This document shows positions 48,501 to 59,947 of a DNA stretch of 64,000 nucleotides, piece after piece. The stretch is from Shewanella sp. c952. GTDB taxonomy: Bacteria > Pseudomonadota > Gammaproteobacteria > Enterobacterales > Shewanellaceae. Location of the stretch: positions 1-64,000 of the forward strand of contig NZ_BPEW01000018.1 of the NCBI RefSeq assembly GCF_019654975.1, in the 5' to 3' direction. A program made the position numbers and the translations under genes. Position 1 is the first letter of the stretch. Each line of letters begins with the position of its first letter. The notes under the pieces were generated by a model. That model was not told where the DNA came from. It was given only the letters and a program-made list of their open reading frames with translations, and made no database searches.

Positions 48501-49016
48501 TTGCAAATTATTCTGTTAACCCATGAACGAGAAGCTACCCGTCCAACGAATACCGGCCAGCTTGCCATTAATGTTTACCCTGAGCATTGCAAACGCATTG
48601 TTTGGGCTAGAACTGCGCCAGATGAAGCATTATTAAAGCTACTTAAAACAAGTGATTGTGCTTTGTTGTTTCCTGATGAGGCCGTAGTAGAAAAAGCTGA
48701 CTTAGCTGAAGCTAGTTGTACAGAAAAGCATGAAAGCCGTATTAGCAAATCCAGGCCTAACACTTTGGTCATCTTAGATGCTACCTGGCAAGAAGCGCGT
48801 AAGATGATCCGTCGAAGTCCATATCTCAAAGAGGCAAAGAAATACGCTTTAACAACTAGCCAAAACTCTCAATTTAACTTAAGACGTAACCAAGTTGACG
48901 GCGGACTTTGCACCGTTGAATGTATCATCGCACTTTTTAAACAAGCCAATATGCGACATGAGGCCGAAGTATTAGCTATCGAGTTTGAACAAATGCTTAG
49001 CCAAGCTAAAGGTTAG
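48501..49016 (+). CDS. DTW domain protein (TapT-like)
   Basis: A 171-aa protein with a TTG start (no ATG near the family N terminus; AAGAGAAAAG lies upstream). The family signature appears as LDATWQEARKM near residues 91-101 (DTW in most members; here DATW), with LTHEREATRPTNTG at the N terminus and FNLRRNQVDGGLCTVECI near 129-146. DTW proteins such as TapT add the 3-amino-3-carboxypropyl group from SAM to uridine in tRNA. The zinc-ligand cysteines found before the LTH motif in longer members are missing, so this is a short version. Confidence 0.85.
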   Translation: MQIILLTHEREATRPTNTGQLAINVYPEHCKRIVWARTAPDEALLKLLKTSDCALLFPDEAVVEKADLAEASCTEKHESRISKSRPNTLVILDATWQEARKMIRRSPYLKEAKKYALTTSQNSQFNLRRNQVDGGLCTVECIIALFKQANMRHEAEVLAIEFEQMLSQAKG

Positions 49017-49076
49017 CAAAAAGCTTTATCATTATTTTGATAAAAACTGTTTGTATGGTTAGGGTTAATGAAGCCT

Positions 49077-49766
49077 CTAAATCACCGTCAAATAGATACA
49101 CAGAAAGTGACTAATTGCGCCGCCTAATACAAACAGGTGCCATATGGCATGATTGTAAGGAATGCGTTTAGCGACATAGAATATAACCCCTAAGCTATAA
49201 AACAGCCCGCCAATAATTAATAGGTTAAAGCCCAAAGGCGACATGCCTGCAATCAACTCTTTCATTACTGTTACGCAAAGCCAGCCCATCGCAAGGTACA
49301 AGAGCAAACTGAATACTTTGAAACGGTTAATAAATAAGGTCTTAAACAGAATACCACCAACGGCCAATGACCAGATTGCAATTAATACTAAGTTAGCATT
49401 CTCATTGCCGGTTTCACTGTTTAAGCTGATCAGCATTAATGGCGTATAAGTACCTGCTATAAGAAGGTAGATAGCACAATGATCTGCCACTTTAAGCTTA
49501 TGTTTTAAAACAATATCGGTTGCACTGTGGTACAGCGTTGAGCAAAGGAAAAGTAAAATGATACTGGCGCAATAAACAATAACACCAGCCATTTGGACAA
49601 AGGTTAATTGCTCGTACCCTTTGAGGATACACATGATCAAACCTACGGCTCCGGCAACTACACCTAGCCCGTGGCTTAAGCTGTTTGCAAGCTCCTCTTT
49701 AACACTATAACTCGCGTTAGTGACCACATTTGGCTTTGAAGAAAGGGTAGACTCTTGACTCGGCAT
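49077..49766 (-). CDS. Hemolysin III family membrane protein (YqfA-like)
   Basis: A 229-aa inner-membrane protein with seven predicted helices, the PAQR/HlyIII fold. Metal-site blocks are ELANSLSHGLGVVAG near residues 25-39, LFLCSTLYHS near 72-81 with HxxxDH-type VADHCAIYLLIAGTYTP near 92-108, and NHAIWHLFVLGGAISHF near 204-220. The three His-containing motifs are present. Hemolytic activity is doubtful for most bacterial members; function is open. It is convergent with the DTW gene across 60 bp. Confidence 0.9.
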   Translation of the reverse strand: MPSQESTLSSKPNVVTNASYSVKEELANSLSHGLGVVAGAVGLIMCILKGYEQLTFVQMAGVIVYCASIILLFLCSTLYHSATDIVLKHKLKVADHCAIYLLIAGTYTPLMLISLNSETGNENANLVLIAIWSLAVGGILFKTLFINRFKVFSLLLYLAMGWLCVTVMKELIAGMSPLGFNLLIIGGLFYSLGVIFYVAKRIPYNHAIWHLFVLGGAISHFLCIYLTVI

Positions 49767-50123
49767 AGGGGAAAGCGACTTCTGGTTAGACCACGATTAT
49801 CTGCAGTGTATCAGCTTTAATCATAAAAGCTATAATTTTAGCGTACACGTGTTAGCTTAAAATAGTATCTAGTGCATAGTACTGATATTTAGGTAATTTA
49901 CCTGAAATATTGCTGTTTTATTCAGATGTTGAACTTTTGTAAAAAAGCAGTCTCTAATGGTTTAAACTGCAATAAAATAGAGATTATTGTTTCAGTTTGG
50001 ATTAAAGGGGTTTTGAAATTGGCATATTTAGAACACTCGAATGTAAGCCGTTAAGTTACTTATCTCGCAGCTTTTTATGGACAAAAAATAAATTATCGGA
50101 CTGAAAATTTGAAGAGATCTGTT
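49767..50123. other. Divergent gap, nothing recognised
   Basis: 357 AT-rich bases between divergent genes; promoters of both should be here. I see no clear operator, hairpin or repeat. Confidence 0.5.
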
Positions 50124-51122
50124 ATGCCATCTTTTACGGCAATTAGCGCTAATGGACAAGCGCAAAATGACTCAAAATCTAAGCAACGCGATAGCAGCAT
50201 AGGGAAAATCAGTGCGAGTAGAGATCTTGCTGAGTCTGATTGTAAGCGGTTATTAGCGCCAATATATGGAAATAACGCTACAGATGGAGTCACTGCGATA
50301 GCAACGGCAATAAAAAGAACCAAGGATAGCAAACAGCCTATCAATCCTGCGTCGTCTTCACCCAGGCATAGCCCCGCGTTTATTCTACTTTTGTTCGTTG
50401 TTGCCATGCACGTTTTAGTTATCGCAATAATTAATCAGTTCTGGGCTAAACAAAGTTTACATCTGCCAGCTCTAACGCCAGTGAAAATTAGTTCCTATCT
50501 TTATGTTGCACCTAAAAAAGCACAGTTACAGCCTATTGATGATGAAGCGATAGCAAAAAAGGCGTCAGTCGCAAAAGAGCTTGTCGAGAAAAAAGCAAAA
50601 ATAAATGGAAAACTTGAACCGGACACACCTGCGGAAAGTTTACCTAGCGTAATAGCTGACCAAACAATGCTAAACAACAGTGCAGAAGCAATTAAAGAGA
50701 GTGTTATAGAGACTAGCGCTAAGATAGTGAGTAAAAGCAATCGTTATAATGCCATGGCAGCCGCACAATCATATTTACAACGTCAAAATGATGCGGCGCT
50801 GGATGCATTGATCATCGACAAAGCGAATGAGTTCACAGGCCCTCACTCTTTAAGCGTAATGGATGGTGATATGGAGGAGCTGGTGTTTCCTGATGTGGAT
50901 GAGTACAGCAAAGTTGTTACTAACGATCATCGACTCGATCCAAATCGAGTGGTGCGCCAAGGTGATACCTGCTTTCGGATTGTAAAGACCCCAACTCAGA
51001 TTAATCCCTATGCTGAAAATATCGGCTTTCCGTTTAACTGTGGTGGCGATAAAGTCAAAAAAGCGATCAATGCAGCTATCTCAGCACGGTTAGAAAAACG
51101 CATGATCAGCCGAAAGAAATGA
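50124..51122 (+). CDS. Unknown membrane-anchored periplasmic protein
   Basis: The ATG at 50124 is preferred over the TTG at 50109, because GAAGAGAT lies five to six bases upstream of it. This gives 332 aa. A polar N-terminal cytoplasmic region of about 85 residues, probably disordered, is followed by one membrane helix (FILLLFVVAMHVLVIAII, about 86-105) and a long Lys/Ala/Glu-rich periplasmic stretch (about 125-200). The C-terminal 130 residues look folded, with DPNRVVRQGDTCFRIVKTP near 276-294 and two cysteines (in GDTCFR and FNCGG). The topology is like TonB, but no TonB motif is seen. I do not recognise a family. It is not part of the thi operon, which has its own leader. Confidence 0.7.
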   Translation: MPSFTAISANGQAQNDSKSKQRDSSIGKISASRDLAESDCKRLLAPIYGNNATDGVTAIATAIKRTKDSKQPINPASSSPRHSPAFILLLFVVAMHVLVIAIINQFWAKQSLHLPALTPVKISSYLYVAPKKAQLQPIDDEAIAKKASVAKELVEKKAKINGKLEPDTPAESLPSVIADQTMLNNSAEAIKESVIETSAKIVSKSNRYNAMAAAQSYLQRQNDAALDALIIDKANEFTGPHSLSVMDGDMEELVFPDVDEYSKVVTNDHRLDPNRVVRQGDTCFRIVKTPTQINPYAENIGFPFNCGGDKVKKAINAAISARLEKRMISRKK

Positions 51123-53556
<2,434 letters not shown>

Positions 53557-53558
53557 AT

Positions 53559-55157
53559 ATGGCGCAGGTTAATACTAACCCAGTGCCAAACTGCAATCGA
53601 CCTATCGTGTGGACGATTGCAGGATCTGATAGCGGCGGCGGGGCGGGCATTCAAGCTGATTTGGCGACGATTAATGATTTAGATGCGCATGGCTGCAGTG
53701 CTATTACTGCTGTCACAGCGCAAAGCTCTGTCATTGTCGCATCAGTGGAAGCGGTATCTCGACAGATGTTTACCGCACAGCTTGATGTGTTGGCGGCAGA
53801 TATTGTTCCTCATGCCATTAAAATTGGCTTACTGGCAAACCAGCAACAGATAGATTTACTGGCTAGCTGGTTACAGCAAAGCCACTTACAGTGGCGAGAC
53901 CGTGGTTTAGTTGTGCCAGTGATTCTCGATCCTGTGATGGTGGCAACTTGCGGAGATACGCTTACTGGGGCTGCAACGCTCGACTTTACGCCGCTTAAAG
54001 GGCTGCTAACATTGATAACCCCTAATGTCACAGAGCTTGCGACGTTAGCTGGACGGCAGTTGCTAACACCGGAGGAGAGTGTTCAGGCTGCACAAACGTT
54101 AGCTGCGCAGCTACAAACGTCAGTACTCGCCAAAGGTGGCGATATTGGGCCTCATTGGGATGAAGAGCTTGCTCGAGACTTGCTGGTATGTCATCAAGTA
54201 GCTGGCATATCTAGTATGCATAGTGAGCAAGTATTTTGGCTCACCTCAAGCAGAATCAGTACCAAGAACAACCATGGAACTGGTTGTACACTGTCATCGG
54301 CAATTGCGACTGTGATGGCACATGGCTTTGTGTTAAATGACGCGGTAGTGGTTGCTAAAGCTTATGTTTCTCAAGGATTAGCTCAAAGCTACCAGGCAGG
54401 CAGTGGTCCCGGCTGTTTAGCGCGTTGCGGTTGGCCAAATGCACTGTCCGTTTATCCATTTATCGAACCGCTATATGAGGCTACGGCGAGAACGAGTGCT
54501 AATAATCTGAATACTAGTGGCTTTAAGAAACTCACTATGCAGTTAGGTGTTTACCCTGTGGTTGCTGAGCTTGATATGTTGCAACAACTGCTTAAAGCGG
54601 GAGCTAAGACGATTCAGCTACGAGTTAAAGATCCCACTGACCCGTTACTTGAGCAAAAAATTGTACAAGCAATTGCGTTCGGACGAGATTACAGGGCTCA
54701 GGTCTTCATCAATGATCATTGGCAGTTAGCCATAAAGCATCAAGCTTTTGGGGTTCATCTTGGCCAGGAAGATCTTATTGCTAGTAATCTACAGCAGCTG
54801 AGTGATGCAAATATCGCACTTGGATTATCGAGTCATAGTTACTTTGAGATCTTGTTAGCGATGCAACATAAACCATCCTATATCGCTTTTGGGCATATTT
54901 TTCCGACAACGACGAAGCAGATGCCATCAGCGCCCCAAGGGCTTGATAAGTTAGCTCGCTATGTTGACTTGATGCAGGGCGAGCTACCAATAGTAGCGAT
55001 TGGCGGTATCGACTCAGATACGCTCGCTAAAGTGAAACTAACGGGTGTGGATGACATCGCAGTCGTGCGAGCTGTCACGCAGGCAACACATCCAGCCGAA
55101 GCTTACCAAGCCTTAGTCAACCAGTGGACCGAGGGGGCTGTTAATGACGCTCTCTGA
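53559..55157 (+). CDS. thiDE: ThiDE fusion: HMP(-P) kinase and thiamin phosphate synthase
   Basis: A 532-aa two-domain enzyme. Residues about 15-280 are ThiD: WTIAGSDSGGGAGIQADL at 18-35, the LDPVMVATCGD strand near 129, and the anion-hole NHGTGCTLSSAIATVM near 237-252. Residues about 335-525 are ThiE: GAKTIQLRVKDPTDPL near 348-363, VFINDHWQLA near 385, GVHLGQEDL near 399 and IVAIGGID near 479. One chain thus phosphorylates the pyrimidine and joins it to the thiazole. Fused ThiDE proteins are common in Shewanella and relatives. Its 3' end overlaps thiF by 14 bp. Confidence 0.96.
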   Translation: MAQVNTNPVPNCNRPIVWTIAGSDSGGGAGIQADLATINDLDAHGCSAITAVTAQSSVIVASVEAVSRQMFTAQLDVLAADIVPHAIKIGLLANQQQIDLLASWLQQSHLQWRDRGLVVPVILDPVMVATCGDTLTGAATLDFTPLKGLLTLITPNVTELATLAGRQLLTPEESVQAAQTLAAQLQTSVLAKGGDIGPHWDEELARDLLVCHQVAGISSMHSEQVFWLTSSRISTKNNHGTGCTLSSAIATVMAHGFVLNDAVVVAKAYVSQGLAQSYQAGSGPGCLARCGWPNALSVYPFIEPLYEATARTSANNLNTSGFKKLTMQLGVYPVVAELDMLQQLLKAGAKTIQLRVKDPTDPLLEQKIVQAIAFGRDYRAQVFINDHWQLAIKHQAFGVHLGQEDLIASNLQQLSDANIALGLSSHSYFEILLAMQHKPSYIAFGHIFPTTTKQMPSAPQGLDKLARYVDLMQGELPIVAIGGIDSDTLAKVKLTGVDDIAVVRAVTQATHPAEAYQALVNQWTEGAVNDAL

Positions 55158-55956
55158 TAAGGACTTTTTGCACTACTCACGGCAAATCCTTTTGCCTGAG
55201 GTGGGTGAGCAAGGCCAAAGTACTTTTAATCAATCCCATCTATTGATTATTGGTGTTGGGGGGTTAGGCACATTGGCGGCGCATTACCTTGCTGCAGCAG
55301 GCATAGGCAAAATAACACTGGTAGATGGCGATGTAGTTGAGCTATCGAATCTTCCTCGGCAGTTACTATTTAGCAAAGAGGATTTAGGCGTTAATAAAGC
55401 ACAGGTTGCAGCCACAAAGCTGATGCGTGCTTATGAAGATTGTGAGATCTATAGCTACTGCGAATACCTAAGTGCAGCCAATACTGATGATCTGTTTAGT
55501 CGCAAGCCATCGGAGTTTGATCTGTTACTCGATTGCAGCGATAACTTTGCTGTGAGGCAGCTAGTTAATCAACAAGCTTTAAAGCATGGGATCACTTTAG
55601 TGTCAGCATCGGCAGCTAATTTTCAAGGGCAGCTATTGAGTATTAACCAACAAATCGCTTCTGAATCAGGTTGTTACCAGTGTTTATATCCAAGCGATAT
55701 GAGTGTGAGTCAAACCTGCCAAACGATCGGCGTGTTAGGGCCAATGGTCGGCACGTTAGCCTCAATGCAGGCATTAATGAGCTTGAACCTATTGCTAGAG
55801 GCTGAGCTTAGACCGTTATTAGATGAGATTGCTGACACAGCAAACACTAGCGGCTCTCAATTACTTGGAAAGCTATTTCGCTTTGATGGTGCAAGGTTTG
55901 TTTGGCGACAAGCATCTCTTTTACGCGACCCCAACTGCAGTGTCTGCGGTGTTTAG
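55144..55956 (+). CDS. thiF: ThiF, ThiS adenylyltransferase
   Basis: A 270-aa E1-like enzyme that adenylates the C terminus of ThiS. The ATP-binding GVGGLG motif is at residues 37-42, the LSNLPRQLLFSKEDLG block near 67-82, and zinc-ligand pairs CYQC near 176 and CSVC near 265. The start overlaps the thiDE end. MoeB-like proteins look alike, but the position between thiDE and thiS settles the role. Confidence 0.95.
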   Translation: MTLSDKDFLHYSRQILLPEVGEQGQSTFNQSHLLIIGVGGLGTLAAHYLAAAGIGKITLVDGDVVELSNLPRQLLFSKEDLGVNKAQVAATKLMRAYEDCEIYSYCEYLSAANTDDLFSRKPSEFDLLLDCSDNFAVRQLVNQQALKHGITLVSASAANFQGQLLSINQQIASESGCYQCLYPSDMSVSQTCQTIGVLGPMVGTLASMQALMSLNLLLEAELRPLLDEIADTANTSGSQLLGKLFRFDGARFVWRQASLLRDPNCSVCGV

Positions 55957-56004
55957 GGGTTTCACTCTGAAATTGATTGCTAAACAGAATAAGGAAAATG
56001 AGAA

Positions 56005-56208
56005 ATGATTAGCATTTTTTTAAATGATGAAGCGATGAATGTCGCTACCGGCTCATCATTGACTGATGTATTACAAGGTCAAACCATCGCTGAAAACGGC
56101 GTGGCTTTAGTACTCAACTCTGAAGTTGTACCTCGAAGTCGATGGCCGCATATCATGTGTCAGCAAGATGATACGTTAGAAGTTTTTTCCGTTGTCGCTG
56201 GAGGTTAA
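56005..56208 (+). CDS. thiS: ThiS, sulfur carrier protein
   Basis: A 67-aa ubiquitin-like protein ending in VVAGG; the terminal Gly-Gly becomes the thiocarboxylate that gives sulfur to the thiazole. AAGGAAAATGAGAA precedes the ATG. Its TAA overlaps the thiG start by one base (TAATG), giving translational coupling. Confidence 0.95.
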   Translation: MISIFLNDEAMNVATGSSLTDVLQGQTIAENGVALVLNSEVVPRSRWPHIMCQQDDTLEVFSVVAGG

Positions 56209-56975
56209 TGATGTTGAAAATTGGTGATACAGAGTTTAGCTCTAGGCTGTTTACTGGCACCGGCAAGTTTGCTGATGAAAAGGCGATGCTCGCGGCGATT
56301 AGCGCTTCAAGTTCTGAACTGGTGACGCTGGCAGTTAAGCGGCTTGATCTTAAAACGGGCAGCGATAATATTTTAAAACCACTGCAACAGCGTGGAGTAA
56401 AGTTACTGCCAAACACAGCTGGTGCACGCAATGTGAAAGAGGCCGTTTTTGCGGCGCATTTATCTCGAGAGATGTTGGGGACTAATTGGATAAAACTTGA
56501 GATCCACCCTGATCCTAAGTACCTGATGCCCGATCCTATCGAAACATTAGCCGCAGCACGGATTTTATGTGAGCAGGGCTACGTGGTGCTGCCCTATGTG
56601 CATGCTGATCCCGTCTTGTGTCGACGTTTAGAAGAGGTTGGTTGCGCCGCAGTGATGCCACTTGGAAGCCCTATAGGCTCGAATCAAGGTTTAGTGACAG
56701 AACCATTTTTAAAGATCATTATTGAGCAGTCACAAGTGCCTGTAGTGATTGATGCTGGAATTGGCGCACCATCGCAAGCGACTAGAGCGATGGAACTTGG
56801 CGCTGATGCGGTATTGGTCAACACTGCGATTGCTAGCAGTGCTGATCCAGTTGCTATGGGGCGCTGCTTTGCTCAAGCCGTAGACACGGGGCGAACAGCA
56901 TTTATTGCTGGGTTAGGAAGTGTCAGTAAGCAGGCAAATAATACCAGTCCATTAACGGGTTTTCTAAATGTTTAA
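56208..56975 (+). CDS. thiG: ThiG, thiazole synthase
   Basis: A 255-aa TIM-barrel enzyme that condenses deoxyxylulose phosphate, dehydroglycine and ThiS-thiocarboxylate. The Schiff-base lysine is K96 in [10 protein letters not shown]. Phosphate-binding and loop motifs [13 protein letters not shown] near residues 146-158 and [11 protein letters not shown] near 182-192 are present. Two ATG codons stand side by side at 56208 and 56211; either may be used. It works with ThiH, encoded 36 bp downstream. Confidence 0.96.
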   Translation: MMLKIGDTEFSSRLFTGTGKFADEKAMLAAISASSSELVTLAVKRLDLKTGSDNILKPLQQRGVKLLPNTAGARNVKEAVFAAHLSREMLGTNWIKLEIHPDPKYLMPDPIETLAAARILCEQGYVVLPYVHADPVLCRRLEEVGCAAVMPLGSPIGSNQGLVTEPFLKIIIEQSQVPVVIDAGIGAPSQATRAMELGADAVLVNTAIASSADPVAMGRCFAQAVDTGRTAFIAGLGSVSKQANNTSPLTGFLNV

Positions 56976-57011
56976 CCGCTTACACACCCAAGCTAGCCAA
57001 AAGGTGGCATC

Positions 57012-58121
57012 ATGAGTTTTGTCGATGAATTTAGAAAGCTGTCACGCAGTGAATTACAGATGTCCTTGTATTCAACGACTAAGCAGGATGTAGAGCAAGC
57101 GCTTATCAGCCCTGAGGGCAATTTATCGAGTTTACTTGCGCTGCTTTCGCCAGCCGCAGAGCCCTATATTGAACAGATGGCGCAGCGTTCTGTAGCACTT
57201 ACTAGACAACGTTTTGGCGCGAGCCTTGGCATGTATATTCCGCTTTACTTGTCTAATTTATGTGCCAATGAATGTGACTACTGTGGCTTCACCATGAGTA
57301 ATAAAATTAAGCGTAAGACTTTGTCTGAAAGGGAGTTGTTGAAAGAGTTATTGATAGTGAAAAATATGGGCTATGACTCAATACTGTTGGTCTCGGGAGA
57401 ACATGAAACCAAAGTCGGCATGGACTATTTTAAGCAGATGTTGCCGTTGGTAAAACAGCAGTTTAGTCATGTTGCGATAGAGGTTCAGCCGCTTGAACAA
57501 ACGGATTACCAATCTTTGATTGAAGATGGCCTTGATGCGGTCATGCTTTATCAAGAAACCTATAATCCAGTGACTTATGCTAACCACCATACCCGTGGCA
57601 AGAAGAAAGATTTCAGTTATCGATTAGAGTCCCCTGAGCGAGTGGCTAAAGCTGGAGTTGATAAAGTAGGCTTAGGCGTATTACTTGGTCTTGATGATTG
57701 GCGCTTAGATGCACTGCTAATGGGCCACCATTTAGCCTATTTAGAAAAAAACTATTGGCGCAGCCGTTACAGTATCTCACTACCGCGTTTAAGACCCTGT
57801 ACAGGCGGAGTACCACCTAAGGTAGAGTTGACTGATAAGGGATTAGTGCAGATGATTTGTGCTTTTAGATTGTTTAACCACCAACTTGAAATTAGTTTGT
57901 CTACCCGCGAAAGTCCTGCGCTGCGTGATAATCTGTTCGCACTTGGGGTAACCAATGTCAGCGCGGGTAGTTCTACACAACCAGGTGGCTACGATAAACC
58001 CTACTCTCAGTTAGATCAATTTGAAATAAGTGACGAGCGCACGCCTATGGAAGTCGCCACAGCAATGAGTGTTCGAGGCTTAAACCCAGTGTGGAAAGAC
58101 TGGGAGATGGGCTGGAAGTAA
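57012..58121 (+). CDS. thiH: ThiH, tyrosine lyase (dehydroglycine synthase)
   Basis: A 369-aa radical-SAM enzyme that splits tyrosine to dehydroglycine for thiazole synthesis. The iron-sulfur motif C84-x3-C88-x2-C91 is seen in LCANECDYCGF. The GEHETKVG and MLYQETYNP blocks are typical. The use of ThiH rather than ThiO fits facultative anaerobic life. AAAGGTGG lies seven bases upstream of the ATG. It is the last gene of the operon; no clear terminator follows. Confidence 0.96.
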   Translation: MSFVDEFRKLSRSELQMSLYSTTKQDVEQALISPEGNLSSLLALLSPAAEPYIEQMAQRSVALTRQRFGASLGMYIPLYLSNLCANECDYCGFTMSNKIKRKTLSERELLKELLIVKNMGYDSILLVSGEHETKVGMDYFKQMLPLVKQQFSHVAIEVQPLEQTDYQSLIEDGLDAVMLYQETYNPVTYANHHTRGKKKDFSYRLESPERVAKAGVDKVGLGVLLGLDDWRLDALLMGHHLAYLEKNYWRSRYSISLPRLRPCTGGVPPKVELTDKGLVQMICAFRLFNHQLEISLSTRESPALRDNLFALGVTNVSAGSSTQPGGYDKPYSQLDQFEISDERTPMEVATAMSVRGLNPVWKDWEMGWK

Positions 58122-58186
58122 AAGGTAGGTAAAGCTGATACTAAGTAAATATGTAGACTATTGTTAGCGGATAAAAGGGAAACAGA

Positions 58187-58897
58187 GTGAATATAGAAAA
58201 GATCTCAATTGATAAACTCGATGACTTCGTGCCTCTGTTTGATCAATACATGGTGATTTATACCAATTGCATTAAAAGTTTGACCATTCAGCGGGAATTC
58301 AAAACGCTGTAGGAAAGTAGTGGGATTTGAGCTAATAGTTATTCTATATCCAAATCCCATAGCGAATCATACAGCGTTTTGAAACCCGCACTACGTGAGC
58401 TCCTCAGTCTTTCCACTTCTGCTTTGCATTGGCTTAAAAGGGAACAACCATTTCTTTACCAATGCGCTTTGAATTGAAAAGGCTGGGGGGCTCTGACCTG
58501 GTCAAATACTTAATGCAATTGGTATTATAAGCAAGCTTCTGCACCAATTAAGTATCGTGATTATTTAAAAGAGCGTTTGGGTAATGGCGAGGCGACAGTC
58601 TTTATTGCCTATAGCGATAATGAGCCAGTCGGATTTGTGCTTAATTATCACACTTTTTCTTCTGTTTCATTAGCAAGAGTGATCGTTCTCAACGATCTAT
58701 TTATCTGTGCATCACATCGGCAGCAAGGTATCGCGAATAAGCTGATTGGAAATGTTATAGAGTTAGCTAAATGTACTAACTCTGCACGAATTGACCTAGG
58801 CACTGCTATCGATAATTACACTGCGCAAGCATTGTATGAAAAGATTGGTTTTATTAAAGATACTGAGTACTTTTCATATAGCCTATCAGTTGCTTAA
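58187..58897 (+). pseudogene. GNAT acetyltransferase gene disrupted by a miniature element
   Basis: The 5' part (GTG at 58187, preceded by AAAGGG) encodes MNIEKISIDKLDDFVPLFDQ and four or five further residues before entering a 264-bp element at 58261, after which the frame meets a stop. After the element, from 58525, the frame resumes with YKQASAPIKYRDYLKERLGN and runs to 58897. Removing the element and one TTA copy joins the two parts as ATG GTG ATT TAT AAG CAA in one frame. The restored protein would have about 150 aa with a normal GNAT fold: acetyl-CoA loop SHRQQGIANKLI and C-terminal ALYEKIGF. The 106-codon frame beginning at 58577 lacks the first strand and helix, so it is unlikely to be active. 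Confidence 0.88.
58261..58524. mobile_element. Miniature inverted-repeat element inside GNAT gene
   Basis: A 264-bp element with perfect 14-bp ends TACCAATTGCATTA (58261-58274) and its complement (58511-58524). TTA flanks it on both sides (58258-58260 and 58525-58527), and its removal restores the host reading frame. A second, internal inverted pair is AAAACGCTGTA near 58302 and TACAGCGTTTT near 58371. The block TTAAAAGGGAACAACCATT near 58435 is close to one in the 36963 element, so the two are related. No transposase is encoded. Confidence 0.9.
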
Positions 58898-58903
58898 GTC
58901 ACT

Positions 58904-59269
58904 TTAACCAAGGTGTTTTTTTAATTTGCTGTAAACATCAGCTGGGGTGATGGGCTTAAAGATGTAATCTTGAGCGCCTAACCTTAGCGCTAAGTTTTCA
59001 TCTGAATTTTCATTTAAGCTACTAATAATAATGACAGGGATCGTGCGAGTTAAGTCATTTTCCTTGATATCTTTTAGCACTTGATAACCATTTTTATCTG
59101 GCATCATAATGTCGAGGAAAATGCAGTTTGGTTGCAAACTAGTGGCAAGTTCAGTCGTTTGTATGCCTGAATTGGCTGTGGTGACATGGTAATCATCACC
59201 TAATATTGACAGTAAAAGGCTTGAGCAGATTGGGTCATCATCAATCACTAATATTTTGGGTTTTTCCAT
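58904..59269 (-). CDS. Single-domain response regulator (CheY-like)
   Basis: A 121-aa stand-alone receiver. The acidic pair is in LVIDDDP (residues 7-13), the phospho-acceptor Asp is in FLDIMMPDKNGY near residue 53, the Ser of the SSL switch near 84 replaces the more common Thr, and the conserved Lys is in FKPITPAD near 105. There is no output domain, so it must act through protein contacts or phosphotransfer. No kinase gene is adjacent. It is convergent with the broken GNAT gene. Confidence 0.92.
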   Translation of the reverse strand: MEKPKILVIDDDPICSSLLLSILGDDYHVTTANSGIQTTELATSLQPNCIFLDIMMPDKNGYQVLKDIKENDLTRTIPVIIISSLNENSDENLALRLGAQDYIFKPITPADVYSKLKKHLG

Positions 59270-59650
59270 ATTCAGATTTACCTTTATTTCATATCTAATG
59301 ATTTAGTTTTTACCGTATCATTTTAATCTGTTAGTGGCTAATTTAAAAAGGACTTAAGTGGTATAATAACTCGCTTTTTTGTAGCGAACTTATCAGTGTT
59401 AAGGGCCTATTGCTGTATCTAACTAATGATGCAAAATACTACACTCATTAACTTGTACTCGTGCTGAACAGCTAACGATTTGCAGATTTTTTCAATTTGA
59501 AACCTAGTTGTAAAATGCAGTCAGCGTCGATTAATATCTAAATAAGTATAGCCGGTTAACTTATTGGAACTGTTAATTATGTTGATAATAGCTGTACAAT
59601 TTTAGTACGTTACTTGATAATCTAATTTCTAATTACAATAGAGCGCTGTT
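59270..59650. other. Divergent gap, nothing recognised
   Basis: 381 AT-rich bases between the receiver gene and the small flagellar-like gene. Promoters for both should be here. I searched by eye for sigma-28 and sigma-54 boxes and found none convincing. Confidence 0.5.
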
Positions 59651-59911
59651 ATGCAAATTCCTCCTAGTATTATTTCAGGACACAATGGCTTTCAAAGTGC
59701 GCAGTCAGATTTGACTCAAGCAACTGTTGATGTTGCCAGTTCAAGTCAATCTGCTGTAGCGACAACAAGTGCAAGTGTTGGCGATAGTAGCGTAGATATA
59801 AATAGCGCGCTTATCAATGCCACTCAGGCTGTCAATCATGCCGAAGCATCGGCTGAAGTCATTGAAGCTTCCTCAGAGATGATTGGCACTATAATTAACA
59901 TCAAAGTCTAG
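59651..59911 (+). CDS. Small flagellar rod/hook-like protein
   Basis: An 86-aa protein. Its N terminus (SGHNGFQSAQSDLTQATVDV, residues 9-28) resembles the N-terminal helix motif of flagellar rod and hook proteins, and its C terminus (ASAEVIEASSEMIGTIINIK, about 66-85) resembles their C-terminal helix motif. The globular middle domain is missing; only a Ser/Ala-rich linker of about 35 residues joins the two helices. I infer a coiled-coil mini-member of that family; a motility link is not shown by neighbours. A strong terminator follows. Confidence 0.65.
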   Translation: MQIPPSIISGHNGFQSAQSDLTQATVDVASSSQSAVATTSASVGDSSVDINSALINATQAVNHAEASAEVIEASSEMIGTIINIKV

Positions 59912-59917
59912 AAATAG

Positions 59918-59942
59918 AAAACGCTCTTGCGAGCGTTTTTTT
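59918..59942 (+). terminator. Terminator after small flagellar-like gene
   Basis: AAAACGCTC and GAGCGTTTT with a TTGC loop and a T run; it can also serve the convergent LysR gene from the other side. Confidence 0.9.
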
Positions 59943-59947
59943 ATTGG

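Noticed and set aside
55144..55956. MoeB (molybdopterin synthase adenylyltransferase)
   Set aside because: MoeB and ThiF look alike, but the overlap with thiDE and position before thiS make ThiF the better call.
58577..58897. Intact short GNAT protein of 106 aa
   Set aside because: The frame lacks the N-terminal strand and helix of the fold, and the missing part is found on the other side of the element; it is the remnant of a broken gene.
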